From a virus: a DNA stretch of 28,147 bases. The translations under genes were made by a program, and so were the position numbers. Of this stretch, positions 1-7,822 are shown piece by piece. The first letter of the stretch is position 1. The number at the start of each line of letters is the position of its first letter. Location: positions 1-28,147 of the IMG/VR virus record IMGVR_UViG_3300005613_000332; one strand, written 5' to 3'. Under the pieces are notes generated by a model, which was not told the DNA's origin, did no database searches, and saw only the letters and a list, made by a program, of their open reading frames with translations.

Positions 1-44
1 AATACTTAGTAAGCTTGGCATGGCAGGACTAGCACAGGGTAGAC
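1..44. repeat. Left copy of terminal redundancy
   Basis: These 44 bases match the last 44 bases of the window (28104-28147) at 39 positions. Most differences can also be explained by one inserted G, one lost T and two substitutions. Both copies lie in the same frame and encode ILSKLGMAGLAQGR here and ILRKLGMAGTAQGR at the other end. A gene open at the right end therefore continues without a break at the left end. The simplest reading is a circular or permuted molecule whose ends overlap imperfectly. A true terminal repeat or sequencing noise at the contig ends are alternatives. Confidence 0.8.
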
Positions 45-1450
45 AGGCAAGATATGCAGGTGCAGGGCTTTATAAGTTTGGTCAATTCCTTTCAGGGGAA
101 ACTATTAGAAACAAACCTCTTTTAGCCTCTTTTGTTAGAGGTGGATTAGGGGAACTACCTACAGAGCTAATAGCAGAAGGGTTGAGATATGAAGATACTG
201 TAAACACAGGTGGTGAATATGATGTCGGTATGGCTCTTGGTATGCTTGCTCTTGGTAGTGGAATTAGAACAGGGATAGACTTTGCAGGGGGAAGGATTCG
301 AGCAAAGAAAGAAGGGGCGATAGATTCATTCAGGGAAGTGGATATAGCAGAAAGTGGGTTAATAAATCAGGCGGACTTGGCACAAACTAATTACTTGATC
401 GCTAGTAAAATTGATGATGTTTCAATACCAAGATTAGAGGAGCTTAAAACTAAATCAATAAACTTTAAGATAGTCTCTAATGCTATAGACAGCGTGGATA
501 ATGCTATTAGAGAGGGTAAACTAGACTTCTTATTAGATCAAAACGCTAAAGCTAATTTCTTAGATAACCTTGATGGTGCAAGAAAGATTACTACACAATT
601 CGCTACAGACTTTAAGTTACTTTTGAAGGATTTAAACGTATTCGAGGAAGTGAACGCTAATCAAACTACTAGCGTAGACATATCAAGTAGGACGATTAAA
701 AGCCTTGATGTTGAAATAGCTAAGAAGAGATTAGAACTCGACAATACTCTTGAAGTTGGAGCTAGAGACTTGGCACAAAAAGAACTAGATAGTTTACTTT
801 ATGCGAAAAACCAGATACTAGCAGGGGACATAGATTTAATAGCAGGGGATAGGTTAGAAGGGTTAAAGAATGTTGATACCTTTGAGCAATTCCAAGATAT
901 TTACCAGAATATAGTTAGAAAACTAAAGAGAGGTAAAAAAACAGGATATCAAGACTTCTTAACAGCACAAGGGGAAGCGAGAAACGGCTTACTTGATCTA
1001 TTCTTTATCAATAGAACAGCAGGAAAAGCTTTAAACTTTGAAGAGGCTTTAAACCTTAACCAGAACGATTTAAGAAAGGCTTTTAATTCTCTTCAAACTG
1101 TAAGGGGGATTGATGACAGTAAATTATTCAGTGCAAGTAAATCTGAAATAGCTAGTTTATATAAAGACTTGGACGAACTAGAAGCAGAGGGCATCACTGG
1201 AAGAGAGCAAGCGCAAATAATGGAAGATATTGACAGTCGAGTTAATAATATTAAAGGTGATACCGCAAGCGAACTAAACATTATAGACCCAGAAGCAGAG
1301 GTTTATATAGATGCAGAGCTTAGAAATAGTCCACTTGAACTAGATAAAGAGCTTAGTAAAATAGAAGAGGCGATAGATAAAGACACCTTGAGATTAGAGC
1401 AAAAACAAGAGATGATTCAATGTTTAATTAATTTAGGAGCAACAGGCTAA
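2..1450 (+). CDS. Internal virion (ejection) protein, 3' part
   Basis: This is the C-terminal 482 residues of a protein whose N-terminus lies at 27526-28147; joined across the ends it would be about 675 residues. The reading frame is open from base 2, so the ATG at base 20 is internal. The first 90 residues are glycine- and alanine-rich with hydrophobic stretches (for example ALGMLALGSG). The remainder is charged, helical and coiled-coil-like. Size, composition and place between the 980-aa lysozyme-domain protein and the 850-aa protein fit one of the large inner-core proteins that T7-type phages eject to build a DNA channel through the envelope (T7 gp15/gp16 role). The stop overlaps the next ATG (TAATG at 1448-1452), so the genes are translationally coupled. 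I recognise no enzymatic motif. Confidence 0.7.
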   Translation: MLSKLGMAGLAQGRQARYAGAGLYKFGQFLSGETIRNKPLLASFVRGGLGELPTELIAEGLRYEDTVNTGGEYDVGMALGMLALGSGIRTGIDFAGGRIRAKKEGAIDSFREVDIAESGLINQADLAQTNYLIASKIDDVSIPRLEELKTKSINFKIVSNAIDSVDNAIREGKLDFLLDQNAKANFLDNLDGARKITTQFATDFKLLLKDLNVFEEVNANQTTSVDISSRTIKSLDVEIAKKRLELDNTLEVGARDLAQKELDSLLYAKNQILAGDIDLIAGDRLEGLKNVDTFEQFQDIYQNIVRKLKRGKKTGYQDFLTAQGEARNGLLDLFFINRTAGKALNFEEALNLNQNDLRKAFNSLQTVRGIDDSKLFSASKSEIASLYKDLDELEAEGITGREQAQIMEDIDSRVNNIKGDTASELNIIDPEAEVYIDAELRNSPLELDKELSKIEEAIDKDTLRLEQKQEMIQCLINLGATG

Positions 1451-4002
1451 TGAGTGAATGTATTAAAAGAGTAGGGGCAAGATTAGGGATTGATGAGAAA
1501 GCCTCAGAGGAACTATTCAGCGAAATATTAAAGGATAGTAAGAACCTTGATGAGATATTAAACCTTGAAAAAGCCAATATTAACAAACTTGCAGAAGAGC
1601 AAGCATTAAAAGCCGTTAGAAAGAAAAATGCCAAGCTAGATTTATATAAAACTCACATGAAAGCTAAAGAAGTTATAGCAAGGTTTAAAGACACCAAGAA
1701 GGGGCAAGGCTTAAATGCTTACAGAGAAGAGATTAATAATTTTGTTGATAGATATTCAAGCAGGGAAGTATTAGAGAAAGAGCGATTAAGTGTATTACTT
1801 AAAGACAGCCTAGAGCAAGAAGGGTTAAACTTTGATGATGTGGTGCAAGGGAAACTTGACGAAGCACAAATAAGTCTCTTCTACTCTGAAATATCAGTAA
1901 GCCCAGAAGGAAGATTTAGGGCAAGTGCAGATATAAGCCCAGAGACTAAAGCGGAGTATAGTACAGCTAAAGCCTTGTTTAAATTTCAAGAAAAGCTTAA
2001 AAAACTAGAGATTGGTGCAGGGAAAAGAATATCTAAAAGTGGTACTGATTTATTACCAGTAACTTGGGTAACGGAAAAGATAGATACCGATAGGGCAAGT
2101 GGACTATTTAGACAGAGACTAAAAGAATATATAGACTTTCAGAGAATGGGTATCGGTGATATTGATTCCTTTCTTGATAAGTATGAAGGATATATATATT
2201 CAACTAACCCACGTGAGACATTTTCAGAACTAGATATAGCACAGTTTGAGAATGTTTTTATAAAGCCAGATCAATACCATATCGCTATGTCTACCTATGG
2301 CAAAGGGGGAATTATGACGGCTCTTAAAGAGAATATATTAAGAACCGCTAAAACTTTAACCCAGTATGAAACTTTAGGTACTAATCCAAGCAATAGTTAC
2401 GATAAGTTATTTGGTAAAGATGGACTTATTGAAAAGTATATAGATAACCTAGAAGATACGGAGCTTAGAAACTCTTTACAGTCAGCAAAAGCAAGGAAAG
2501 CAAGATTAGAACTAGCAGAGAAGAGAAAAGTATCTATATTCCCAGTGTCAGCCAAAAATAAAACATTGGCAAAGATCACAAACATAACTAGAAGTATCTC
2601 AGGAGCTACAAAGTTAGGACAGGTAGTTTTATCAGCTTTCCCCGATCTTGCAACACCAGCCGTTACTAGAAATATGTTTTATTCAGAGAAAGGGATTAAA
2701 AGCATGATTACTATGGGCGAAAACTTATTAAGCCCATTAAAGAAACTTATAGGGGTTTACGGAGATGATACCGCTAGGCATGTAGCCAGTAGCCAAAGAC
2801 AGGCTTTAAATAGTGCCTTTAGCTCTTTCCTTTCTGATATCTCAGAGAATAGACTACTTAACCCAGTCTTTGATGAGTCAGTAGATAATGCACTAGCAGG
2901 CAAGATGGATTTTAGGGATTTATTCAGTGGGAAAGCCGTTGATTATGCAACAAATAAATTAAACCGATTCTCTAACGCCTTATACAAAATGACAGGAGCG
3001 GACACTTGGACGAGTAACAGAATAGCAGATAGCTATACCGATATCGCTCACGACTTGGGGTATATAGCAGATAAATCTTTTGATTCTCTTTCAGCTTTCC
3101 AGAAAGATGTTTTAAGGTCAATGGATATTAACGCTACCTCTTGGAATGTTCTAAGAAAGTTTAGTGTAGAAGATAATGGGGTTAGATATATATTGCCAGA
3201 AGCCTTTGACGACATAGGGCAAGAAGATTTAACGACATTGTTAAAAGCAGGCTTTATTAAGCAGGCAAATAAGGAAAGTGCAAGCACAGCTTTACGATCT
3301 TCTTTTGGCTTACAGTCTAAGAGAAGGGTATTACAAAGCTCAGCCTCAGCTAGAAATATAATAGTAGGGGATTCACAAGCAGGAACACTAGGCGGTGAAT
3401 TTACTAGAGCTTTTGGTCAGTTTAGCTCTTTTGGGGTTGATCTATGGGCTAATGTTGTTCTACCTACAGTAAACAAAGACGGGGGGAAACTAACTTTAGG
3501 CATGGCTTTTGGTGCTACCTTTGCTTATAACTTGATTAGTGATATTCTAAAAGATTTTATAAACAATAGACAGCCAGCTTTATTAGTGGGGGAAGATGAT
3601 GAGAAGTTAGCGACCCTTGGGGATATGGCGGTGCGATCGCTAGGAATTCCATTTATGAGTGTTGGCGAGAATATAGTGCTACCAGTCTTGCAAGGTGAAA
3701 AATATAAGATCGCTAGTGGGGTAGGTAAATCAGTTAGTGGTACTAGCTTAGGAGTCTTAACAGGAACAGCAGAAGTAATAGGCGAAACTACAAAGGTAGT
3801 TACTGGAGAAGAGGAACTCGGAGCGACAATAAGTAGAAGAGCGTTAGATACAGGTAGAGGGATTATAAGAACTAGCCCAGTAGGGATAGCTATAGATTCT
3901 TACCTTGGTGGAGTTATATATGAAATGTTTAGCCCCGACTATGTAGACGAAATGGAAGCTAAGAGAGAGAAATACGGAATAGAACCAATAATCGGAGAGT
4001 AA
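1450..4002 (+). CDS. Large internal virion (ejection) protein
   Basis: An 850-residue protein, last in the ejection-protein block. The start ATG overlaps the previous stop and has an AGGAG about 11 bases upstream. Residues 1-350 are highly charged, with long predicted helices. The C-terminal third becomes hydrophobic: around residues 680-705 there is a possible membrane-inserting helix (MAFGATFAYNLISDIL), then glycine/serine/threonine-rich segments near 750-800 (VSGTSLGVLTGTAEVIG). A soluble helical body with a late hydrophobic region is common in podovirus ejection proteins that leave the capsid and enter the cell envelope. No lysozyme or protease motif was seen. The assignment rests on size, composition and context, not on a recognised domain. 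Confidence 0.65.
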   Translation: MSECIKRVGARLGIDEKASEELFSEILKDSKNLDEILNLEKANINKLAEEQALKAVRKKNAKLDLYKTHMKAKEVIARFKDTKKGQGLNAYREEINNFVDRYSSREVLEKERLSVLLKDSLEQEGLNFDDVVQGKLDEAQISLFYSEISVSPEGRFRASADISPETKAEYSTAKALFKFQEKLKKLEIGAGKRISKSGTDLLPVTWVTEKIDTDRASGLFRQRLKEYIDFQRMGIGDIDSFLDKYEGYIYSTNPRETFSELDIAQFENVFIKPDQYHIAMSTYGKGGIMTALKENILRTAKTLTQYETLGTNPSNSYDKLFGKDGLIEKYIDNLEDTELRNSLQSAKARKARLELAEKRKVSIFPVSAKNKTLAKITNITRSISGATKLGQVVLSAFPDLATPAVTRNMFYSEKGIKSMITMGENLLSPLKKLIGVYGDDTARHVASSQRQALNSAFSSFLSDISENRLLNPVFDESVDNALAGKMDFRDLFSGKAVDYATNKLNRFSNALYKMTGADTWTSNRIADSYTDIAHDLGYIADKSFDSLSAFQKDVLRSMDINATSWNVLRKFSVEDNGVRYILPEAFDDIGQEDLTTLLKAGFIKQANKESASTALRSSFGLQSKRRVLQSSASARNIIVGDSQAGTLGGEFTRAFGQFSSFGVDLWANVVLPTVNKDGGKLTLGMAFGATFAYNLISDILKDFINNRQPALLVGEDDEKLATLGDMAVRSLGIPFMSVGENIVLPVLQGEKYKIASGVGKSVSGTSLGVLTGTAEVIGETTKVVTGEEELGATISRRALDTGRGIIRTSPVGIAIDSYLGGVIYEMFSPDYVDEMEAKREKYGIEPIIGE

Positions 4003-4032
4003 TATTTGATTCTACATACCCACTATGTGATT

Positions 4033-4103
4033 TATAGGTAAAAATCTTAAAAAATTACCCATAGTTTTGGTATATGGGTAAAATATCTAAAAAATTACCT
4101 ATA
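4033..4103. repeat. Nested palindromes and 40-bp direct repeat
   Basis: Two units repeat with an exact 40-bp period; 4048-4068 and 4088-4108 agree at 20 of 21 bases. Each unit is bounded by arms, in the order TATAGGTAA (4033-4041), TTACCCATA (4055-4063), TATGGGTAA (4073-4081), TTACCTATA (4095-4103). The outer two are perfect inverted complements, and so are the inner two, whereas the arms within each unit differ by one base. The nesting suggests compensatory change, hence either cruciform or RNA pairing or paired operator sites. It lies between the ejection genes and the replication genes. Confidence 0.8.
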
Positions 4104-4106
4104 GTT

Positions 4107-4134
4107 TTAATTCCCCCGAATTCGAGGGAATTAA
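4107..4134. promoter_or_regulatory. 28-bp near-perfect palindrome (operator-like)
   Basis: Arms TTAATTCCC (4107-4115) and GGGAATTAA (4126-4134) are perfect inverted complements around a CGAATTCG core (4117-4124). Only the pair 4116/4125 is mismatched. No T-run follows on either strand, so a simple intrinsic terminator is less likely than a dimeric repressor or initiator site. It sits 30 bp upstream of the predicted promoter of the replication module. Confidence 0.7.
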
Positions 4135-4163
4135 GTAATTTAATACTAATATTACAAAAATAC

Positions 4164-4191
4164 TTGCTAATGTAAAATATTGTGCTATTAT
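4164..4191 (+). promoter_or_regulatory. Promoter of replication module, probably leaderless
   Basis: TTGCTA (4164-4169), a 16-bp spacer and TATTAT (4186-4191) preceded by TGC, resembling an extended -10. The ATG at 4199 follows after 7 bases with no Shine-Dalgarno, so transcription would begin at or next to the start codon. Confidence 0.5.
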
Positions 4192-4198
4192 TAATAGT

Positions 4199-4390
4199 AT
4201 GAAGTTAAGCAATCCAAGAAAAAGATTTTATATCAAAGATTTACAAGAGGCATACGATAAACAAGGTTTATTCCTTCACTTCTATAGCGCATGCCGTGAA
4301 CTAGGTATAGACATCAAGAGAGGCGGAACTAAGTTTATCCGCTTTGATACTATGGTAGAGCTTGAGAATATGATAGCGAGGGCTTTATAA
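4199..4390 (+). CDS. Small winged-helix-like protein
   Basis: A 63-residue basic protein opening the replication module. The segment around residues 26-55 (YSACRELGIDIKRGG, then KFIRFDTMVELENM) has the spacing of a MerR/excisionase-type small winged helix: a helix, a glycine turn, then a strand with positive residues. I cannot assign it to a family with certainty. It has no ribosome-binding site, and the TATTAT hexamer 7 bases upstream suggests a leaderless message. The stop is immediately followed by the ATG of the next gene (4391), so the two are probably coupled. It could regulate its own promoter through the palindromes at 4033-4134; that is inference. Confidence 0.6.
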   Translation: MKLSNPRKRFYIKDLQEAYDKQGLFLHFYSACRELGIDIKRGGTKFIRFDTMVELENMIARAL

Positions 4391-4987
4391 ATGGAAGTGT
4401 TTAGTATAGTAAACTTACCTAACTTAGAGGTGGGATATAATCAGCTAAAAGCCTTCTATGAGCTTTCAAGAAAGGTTAGCCCGATCTTAAAGGTTGCTTA
4501 CGTAGGTGAAGAGAAAAGATTTATTACAGCGATAAGCTATAAGGAGCTAGCAAAAGATTTAGGGTTAGAAGATGGTGAAGCTATAGATTTACTTACTAAT
4601 GCTTTAACCCTTCTATCTGAACTAATAGAGGCAACAGATAGTAAAGTGCTAGGCAAAGACGATAAAGATATTATGTTCTTACTAGCATTTAATAAAGAGA
4701 AGGCGCAAGCGTTCTATTACTTTGAAGATGAAAAGTTACTAGAGGCTTTAAAAGTAGGGGGCTTTGAAATGTTCACTCTAATAACTCACTTACTAGAGAA
4801 TGGTGGAGCTTACACGTTCCCTATCAAAGAAGTTTACGACTGGCTAAAAATTAAACCATCTTATCAGGTGCAATTTTGTATCTTGAGAGATAGATTTATA
4901 GATCAGTTTAATAAGAGAATGAAAGGAGGGATAAAGCTCAATGTAGAAAGAATATACAGAGGCGTTATTAAAGTATCGGTAAAATAA
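4391..4987 (+). CDS. Putative Rep-like replication initiator
   Basis: A 198-residue protein directly downstream of the small wHTH-like gene and upstream of the DnaD-like and primase-helicase genes. The C-terminal half (about residues 125-198) reads like the second winged helix of plasmid Rep_3/RepA-type initiators: helix FEMFTLITHLLENGG, then EVYDWLKIKPSY, then the helix CILRDRFIDQFNKRM, then strands with alternating basic and hydrophobic residues at the very end. The N-terminal half could be a first winged helix. If correct, it would bind iterons, and a seven-iteron array exists at 18104-18239, although iterons usually lie next to their rep gene. A generic phage replication or transcription factor is the alternative. 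The family call is by eye and moderate at best. Confidence 0.5.
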   Translation: MEVFSIVNLPNLEVGYNQLKAFYELSRKVSPILKVAYVGEEKRFITAISYKELAKDLGLEDGEAIDLLTNALTLLSELIEATDSKVLGKDDKDIMFLLAFNKEKAQAFYYFEDEKLLEALKVGGFEMFTLITHLLENGGAYTFPIKEVYDWLKIKPSYQVQFCILRDRFIDQFNKRMKGGIKLNVERIYRGVIKVSVK

Positions 4988-5045
4988 AAAAGGAAAAAAA
5001 GAAAAATGGAAAAAAGAGTAGTAGGTAAATATAGGAGCAGGACAC

Positions 5046-5573
5046 ATGACAGAAAGAATAAAATTATTAAGTATTCTTATGGGACGTTACAGCGAAGAGC
5101 AAGGTATGCCGTACCATGAGATTGAACGCAAAGCAGATTTTGATAAAGACATATTGAATGAAGCGATAGAGGGGTTAATTAGAGACTATAAAGTTAAAAG
5201 AGTAGGCGAGGTCTACCACTTAACTAGCCCGATAAGAGAGTCTCAGGGTATGGGTAACAAAACAGATATTAAAATGGTAGCCTATGAACTTACAGCGATA
5301 TGGCAAGAGCTTACAGGGAAATTACCAACATTAGCAAGATATCCCCTAGAGCGTGCCCTTGAGAGATACACCGTCGAGCAAATAAAAAGAGCTTTAGTGT
5401 GGTTTCTTCACAAGCCAAACAGAAAAACAGTTATAGAAGAGAGTAAAAAATTAGGTTGTCAGAATGAGACAAAGAAAGACTATAAAGATTTATACTTTGA
5501 TTTCTCATTCCATTTCTTACCAATGACATTACTTAACAAGTGGGTAGAACTATCAAGCAAGGGAGATATTTAA
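5046..5573 (+). CDS. DnaD-like replication accessory protein (putative)
   Basis: A 175-residue protein. Residues 1-60 look like a winged helix (short helices, then KVKRVGEVYHLTSP as the wing). Residues 75-135 (AYELTAIWQELTGKLP, then LERYTVEQIKRALVWFLHK) resemble the helical C-terminal domain of phage DnaD-type replication proteins, which load or steer the helicase on DNA. It is encoded just before the primase-helicase gene, the usual place for such a factor. The start ATG at 5046 has AGGAG about 8-10 bases upstream. The assignment is by pattern and neighbourhood only. Confidence 0.5.
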   Translation: MTERIKLLSILMGRYSEEQGMPYHEIERKADFDKDILNEAIEGLIRDYKVKRVGEVYHLTSPIRESQGMGNKTDIKMVAYELTAIWQELTGKLPTLARYPLERALERYTVEQIKRALVWFLHKPNRKTVIEESKKLGCQNETKKDYKDLYFDFSFHFLPMTLLNKWVELSSKGDI

Positions 5574-5575
5574 AC

Positions 5576-7822
5576 ATGAAATACGGACTTAACACAAAAA
5601 TTAAAGATAAAAAGTACCAACACCAAGCGCATAACTCTTGGATTAACCAAGATGGCGATATGGGGTCTTTGATGGAAAATATAGTTTCAGGACATGCCGT
5701 AACACCTGCGATATTTAGCGGAGAAAAAAACGACAACAATTTTATCAGCTCTGAACTTATCTTTCTTGACTTTGATAATGTAACAAACTTAGACGAAGTG
5801 CTAAATAAAGAGTTTACTGTAAAATATGCAACAGCTTTTTATTTAACACCAAGTGCAACAGCAGAAGCGATAAAGTTTAGACTTGTTTTCAACTTAGATA
5901 AAGTTATCCAAGATAAAGAAGAGTACAAAACAGCAGTTTTAGGTCTATTAACTTTATATCCAGAAGCAGATCAATCTTGCAAAGATGCCTCACGTTGCTT
6001 TTTTGGTAACTCAAACCTTCAAGAAGAGAGCTTTAAATCCCTATTCGACTTTAATGTGTGGGAAATATACAAAAATAAGAGTAAAGCCCCGGTTTCTGAA
6101 CTACTAAAACACGGAAACAACGCTAGAAGCCTAGAGGTTACACGTTTTGACAGGGTACAGTATGATTACAAGCGAGACCTAGATTTAGACCTTTATAACG
6201 TAAGAGAGGCGTTATCTTTTATACCAAGTCAAGGGGATTATGAAGATTGGCGCAATATTGCATGGGGTTGCATTAATCATTTTGGAGAGGGGCAAGGAAA
6301 AGCTCTTATAAATGAGTGGAGTCCAGATTTAAAGCAGAAAGGGAAACACTTAGACGACCTAGCGAAAAAGAGTAGGAAATCACACACTTTAGGAACAGTG
6401 TTTTATATCGCTATGAAGTTTGGGTACACACCCCCTTTAGTAGTTTCCTCTCTAATAGCAGGAGAGGTAAAAAAAAACATTGGCGAGTTGTTAGCAGGGA
6501 TAGTTAATAATCTTGACGACCCAGCTTTTAGGGGCTTTATCGCAAAAGTGCCAGTAAGCTTATTTGACGAGGATAAAGAAGAGCAAGAAATCTTCAAGGA
6601 TATTCAGGCGGTTAAAAGTAAGCAAGAAGCGTTAATTAGAATAGCTAACAAAAACTTCGCTCTAAAGCCTCAAACTAGACCATTTACTGCCGATATGCTA
6701 GTCGGTATCATTCAGGCGATATTAGACGGCTTAGTTATCATTGGTAGAGAGCAAGTTATCCTCAATGGTGGATTAAGTAAAGACTATGGCGAGCTAATTT
6801 CTGATCTTTCAAAGGTTGATAAGAAATACAGAATTAAAGACATTGGCGGAGAGGTTAAAGAAGTGAACGAACCAGAGGAGCATATAGCAGACCTATTAGA
6901 CTTCTTCTCACAAGAAGATAACTCAATTAAAACAGGGTACACCGATCTCGATATAATCCTTCAAGGTTTACCACTTGGTGGGGTTACTGTACTTGGAGGC
7001 TCTACTGGCTCAGGGAAAAGTACACTTGCTTTAAATATTGCAACAAGAATTGGAGCTTCTAATCAGAACCCGATCGCTTTCTATAGCTATGAAATGAAAG
7101 CTAGGGAACATGCTTTAAGAACCTGTAGCTACCTATGTGCCGAGGACACAAAGAAAGTTAAAGAAAACTTTAAAGACAAGAAAGGGGTAGACAAGTACCA
7201 AAGAGCTTTAAGAGCTATAAAACATATTAATATAGTCCACTGCCCTTCTTTTACAGTCATGGATATTGTAGACCACTTGAAAGAGTTTAAGAAAAATAAC
7301 CCAGATTGTAGAATGGCGATAGTAGACCACTTACATTTAGTAAAGCCAGCACCAGAATTTGCAAATAGGGCATTAGTGGAACAGTTAGGCGAAACAACAT
7401 CAACCCTAAAAAGAATTGCCAGTGAACTTGACATTAATATCATGTTACTAGCTCAGTTATCAAGACAAGAGAAAGGAACAGCTTACAGAAATCCTACCCT
7501 TTCTGATCTAAGATCATCAGGAACTATAGAGCAAGATGCCAACCAAGTAATTCTAATAGCAAGAAACACTGATCCTACTAGCCATGCCGAGGAAACAGGG
7601 CAAGAGAAAGGGAATTATAAAATGTATGGGAAAGAGGTTAAGCAAACTAAAACCAAAACCCCTAAACCATCAGAACCAGATATCATAGTGGCTAAGAATA
7701 GAGAAGGCGGTACTGGAGTTGTTGGCTTTACCTTTATCGGACAAACCTATACTTTCAAAGAAAGAGATCAAGATATAGACTTGAGATTAGAAGAGCTTAG
7801 AGATAAATTCTTAAATGCTTAA
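5576..7822 (+). CDS. Bifunctional primase (AEP-type)-helicase (DnaB-type)
   Basis: A 748-residue fusion of the two replication-fork activities. Residues 55-145 carry an archaeo-eukaryotic-primase-like core: FLDFDN with the metal-binding D65 and D67, a KFRLVF strand, and DASRCFFG with D137 and R140. Residues 208-282 resemble a PriCT-type domain (SQGDYEDWRNIAWGC). The C-terminal half is a RecA/DnaB-type ATPase with Walker A GGSTGSGKST (474-483, catalytic K481), Walker B IVDHLHL (D584) and a downstream AQLSRQ motif. I chose ATG 5576 over the upstream in-frame GTG at 5540 because it avoids overlapping the previous gene and has GGGAG upstream. It does the work of T7 gp4 with a differently folded primase. 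Its stop overlaps the opposing tail gene at a shared TTAA. Confidence 0.88.
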   Translation: MKYGLNTKIKDKKYQHQAHNSWINQDGDMGSLMENIVSGHAVTPAIFSGEKNDNNFISSELIFLDFDNVTNLDEVLNKEFTVKYATAFYLTPSATAEAIKFRLVFNLDKVIQDKEEYKTAVLGLLTLYPEADQSCKDASRCFFGNSNLQEESFKSLFDFNVWEIYKNKSKAPVSELLKHGNNARSLEVTRFDRVQYDYKRDLDLDLYNVREALSFIPSQGDYEDWRNIAWGCINHFGEGQGKALINEWSPDLKQKGKHLDDLAKKSRKSHTLGTVFYIAMKFGYTPPLVVSSLIAGEVKKNIGELLAGIVNNLDDPAFRGFIAKVPVSLFDEDKEEQEIFKDIQAVKSKQEALIRIANKNFALKPQTRPFTADMLVGIIQAILDGLVIIGREQVILNGGLSKDYGELISDLSKVDKKYRIKDIGGEVKEVNEPEEHIADLLDFFSQEDNSIKTGYTDLDIILQGLPLGGVTVLGGSTGSGKSTLALNIATRIGASNQNPIAFYSYEMKAREHALRTCSYLCAEDTKKVKENFKDKKGVDKYQRALRAIKHINIVHCPSFTVMDIVDHLKEFKKNNPDCRMAIVDHLHLVKPAPEFANRALVEQLGETTSTLKRIASELDINIMLLAQLSRQEKGTAYRNPTLSDLRSSGTIEQDANQVILIARNTDPTSHAEETGQEKGNYKMYGKEVKQTKTKTPKPSEPDIIVAKNREGGTGVVGFTFIGQTYTFKERDQDIDLRLEELRDKFLNA

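Noticed and set aside
3633-3640. GCGATCGC (HIP1 octamer) as evidence for a cyanobacterial host
   Set aside because: A single copy in 28 kb is compatible with chance; HIP1-rich genomes have many copies.
4107-4134. Intrinsic terminator of the ejection operon
   Set aside because: The stem is strong but there is no T-run after it on either strand.
5006-5119. 37-codon basic reading frame between the Rep-like and DnaD-like genes
   Set aside because: It overlaps the well-supported 5046 gene out of frame, and its upstream A/G-rich tract is a poor ribosome-binding site. It could at most be a leader peptide.
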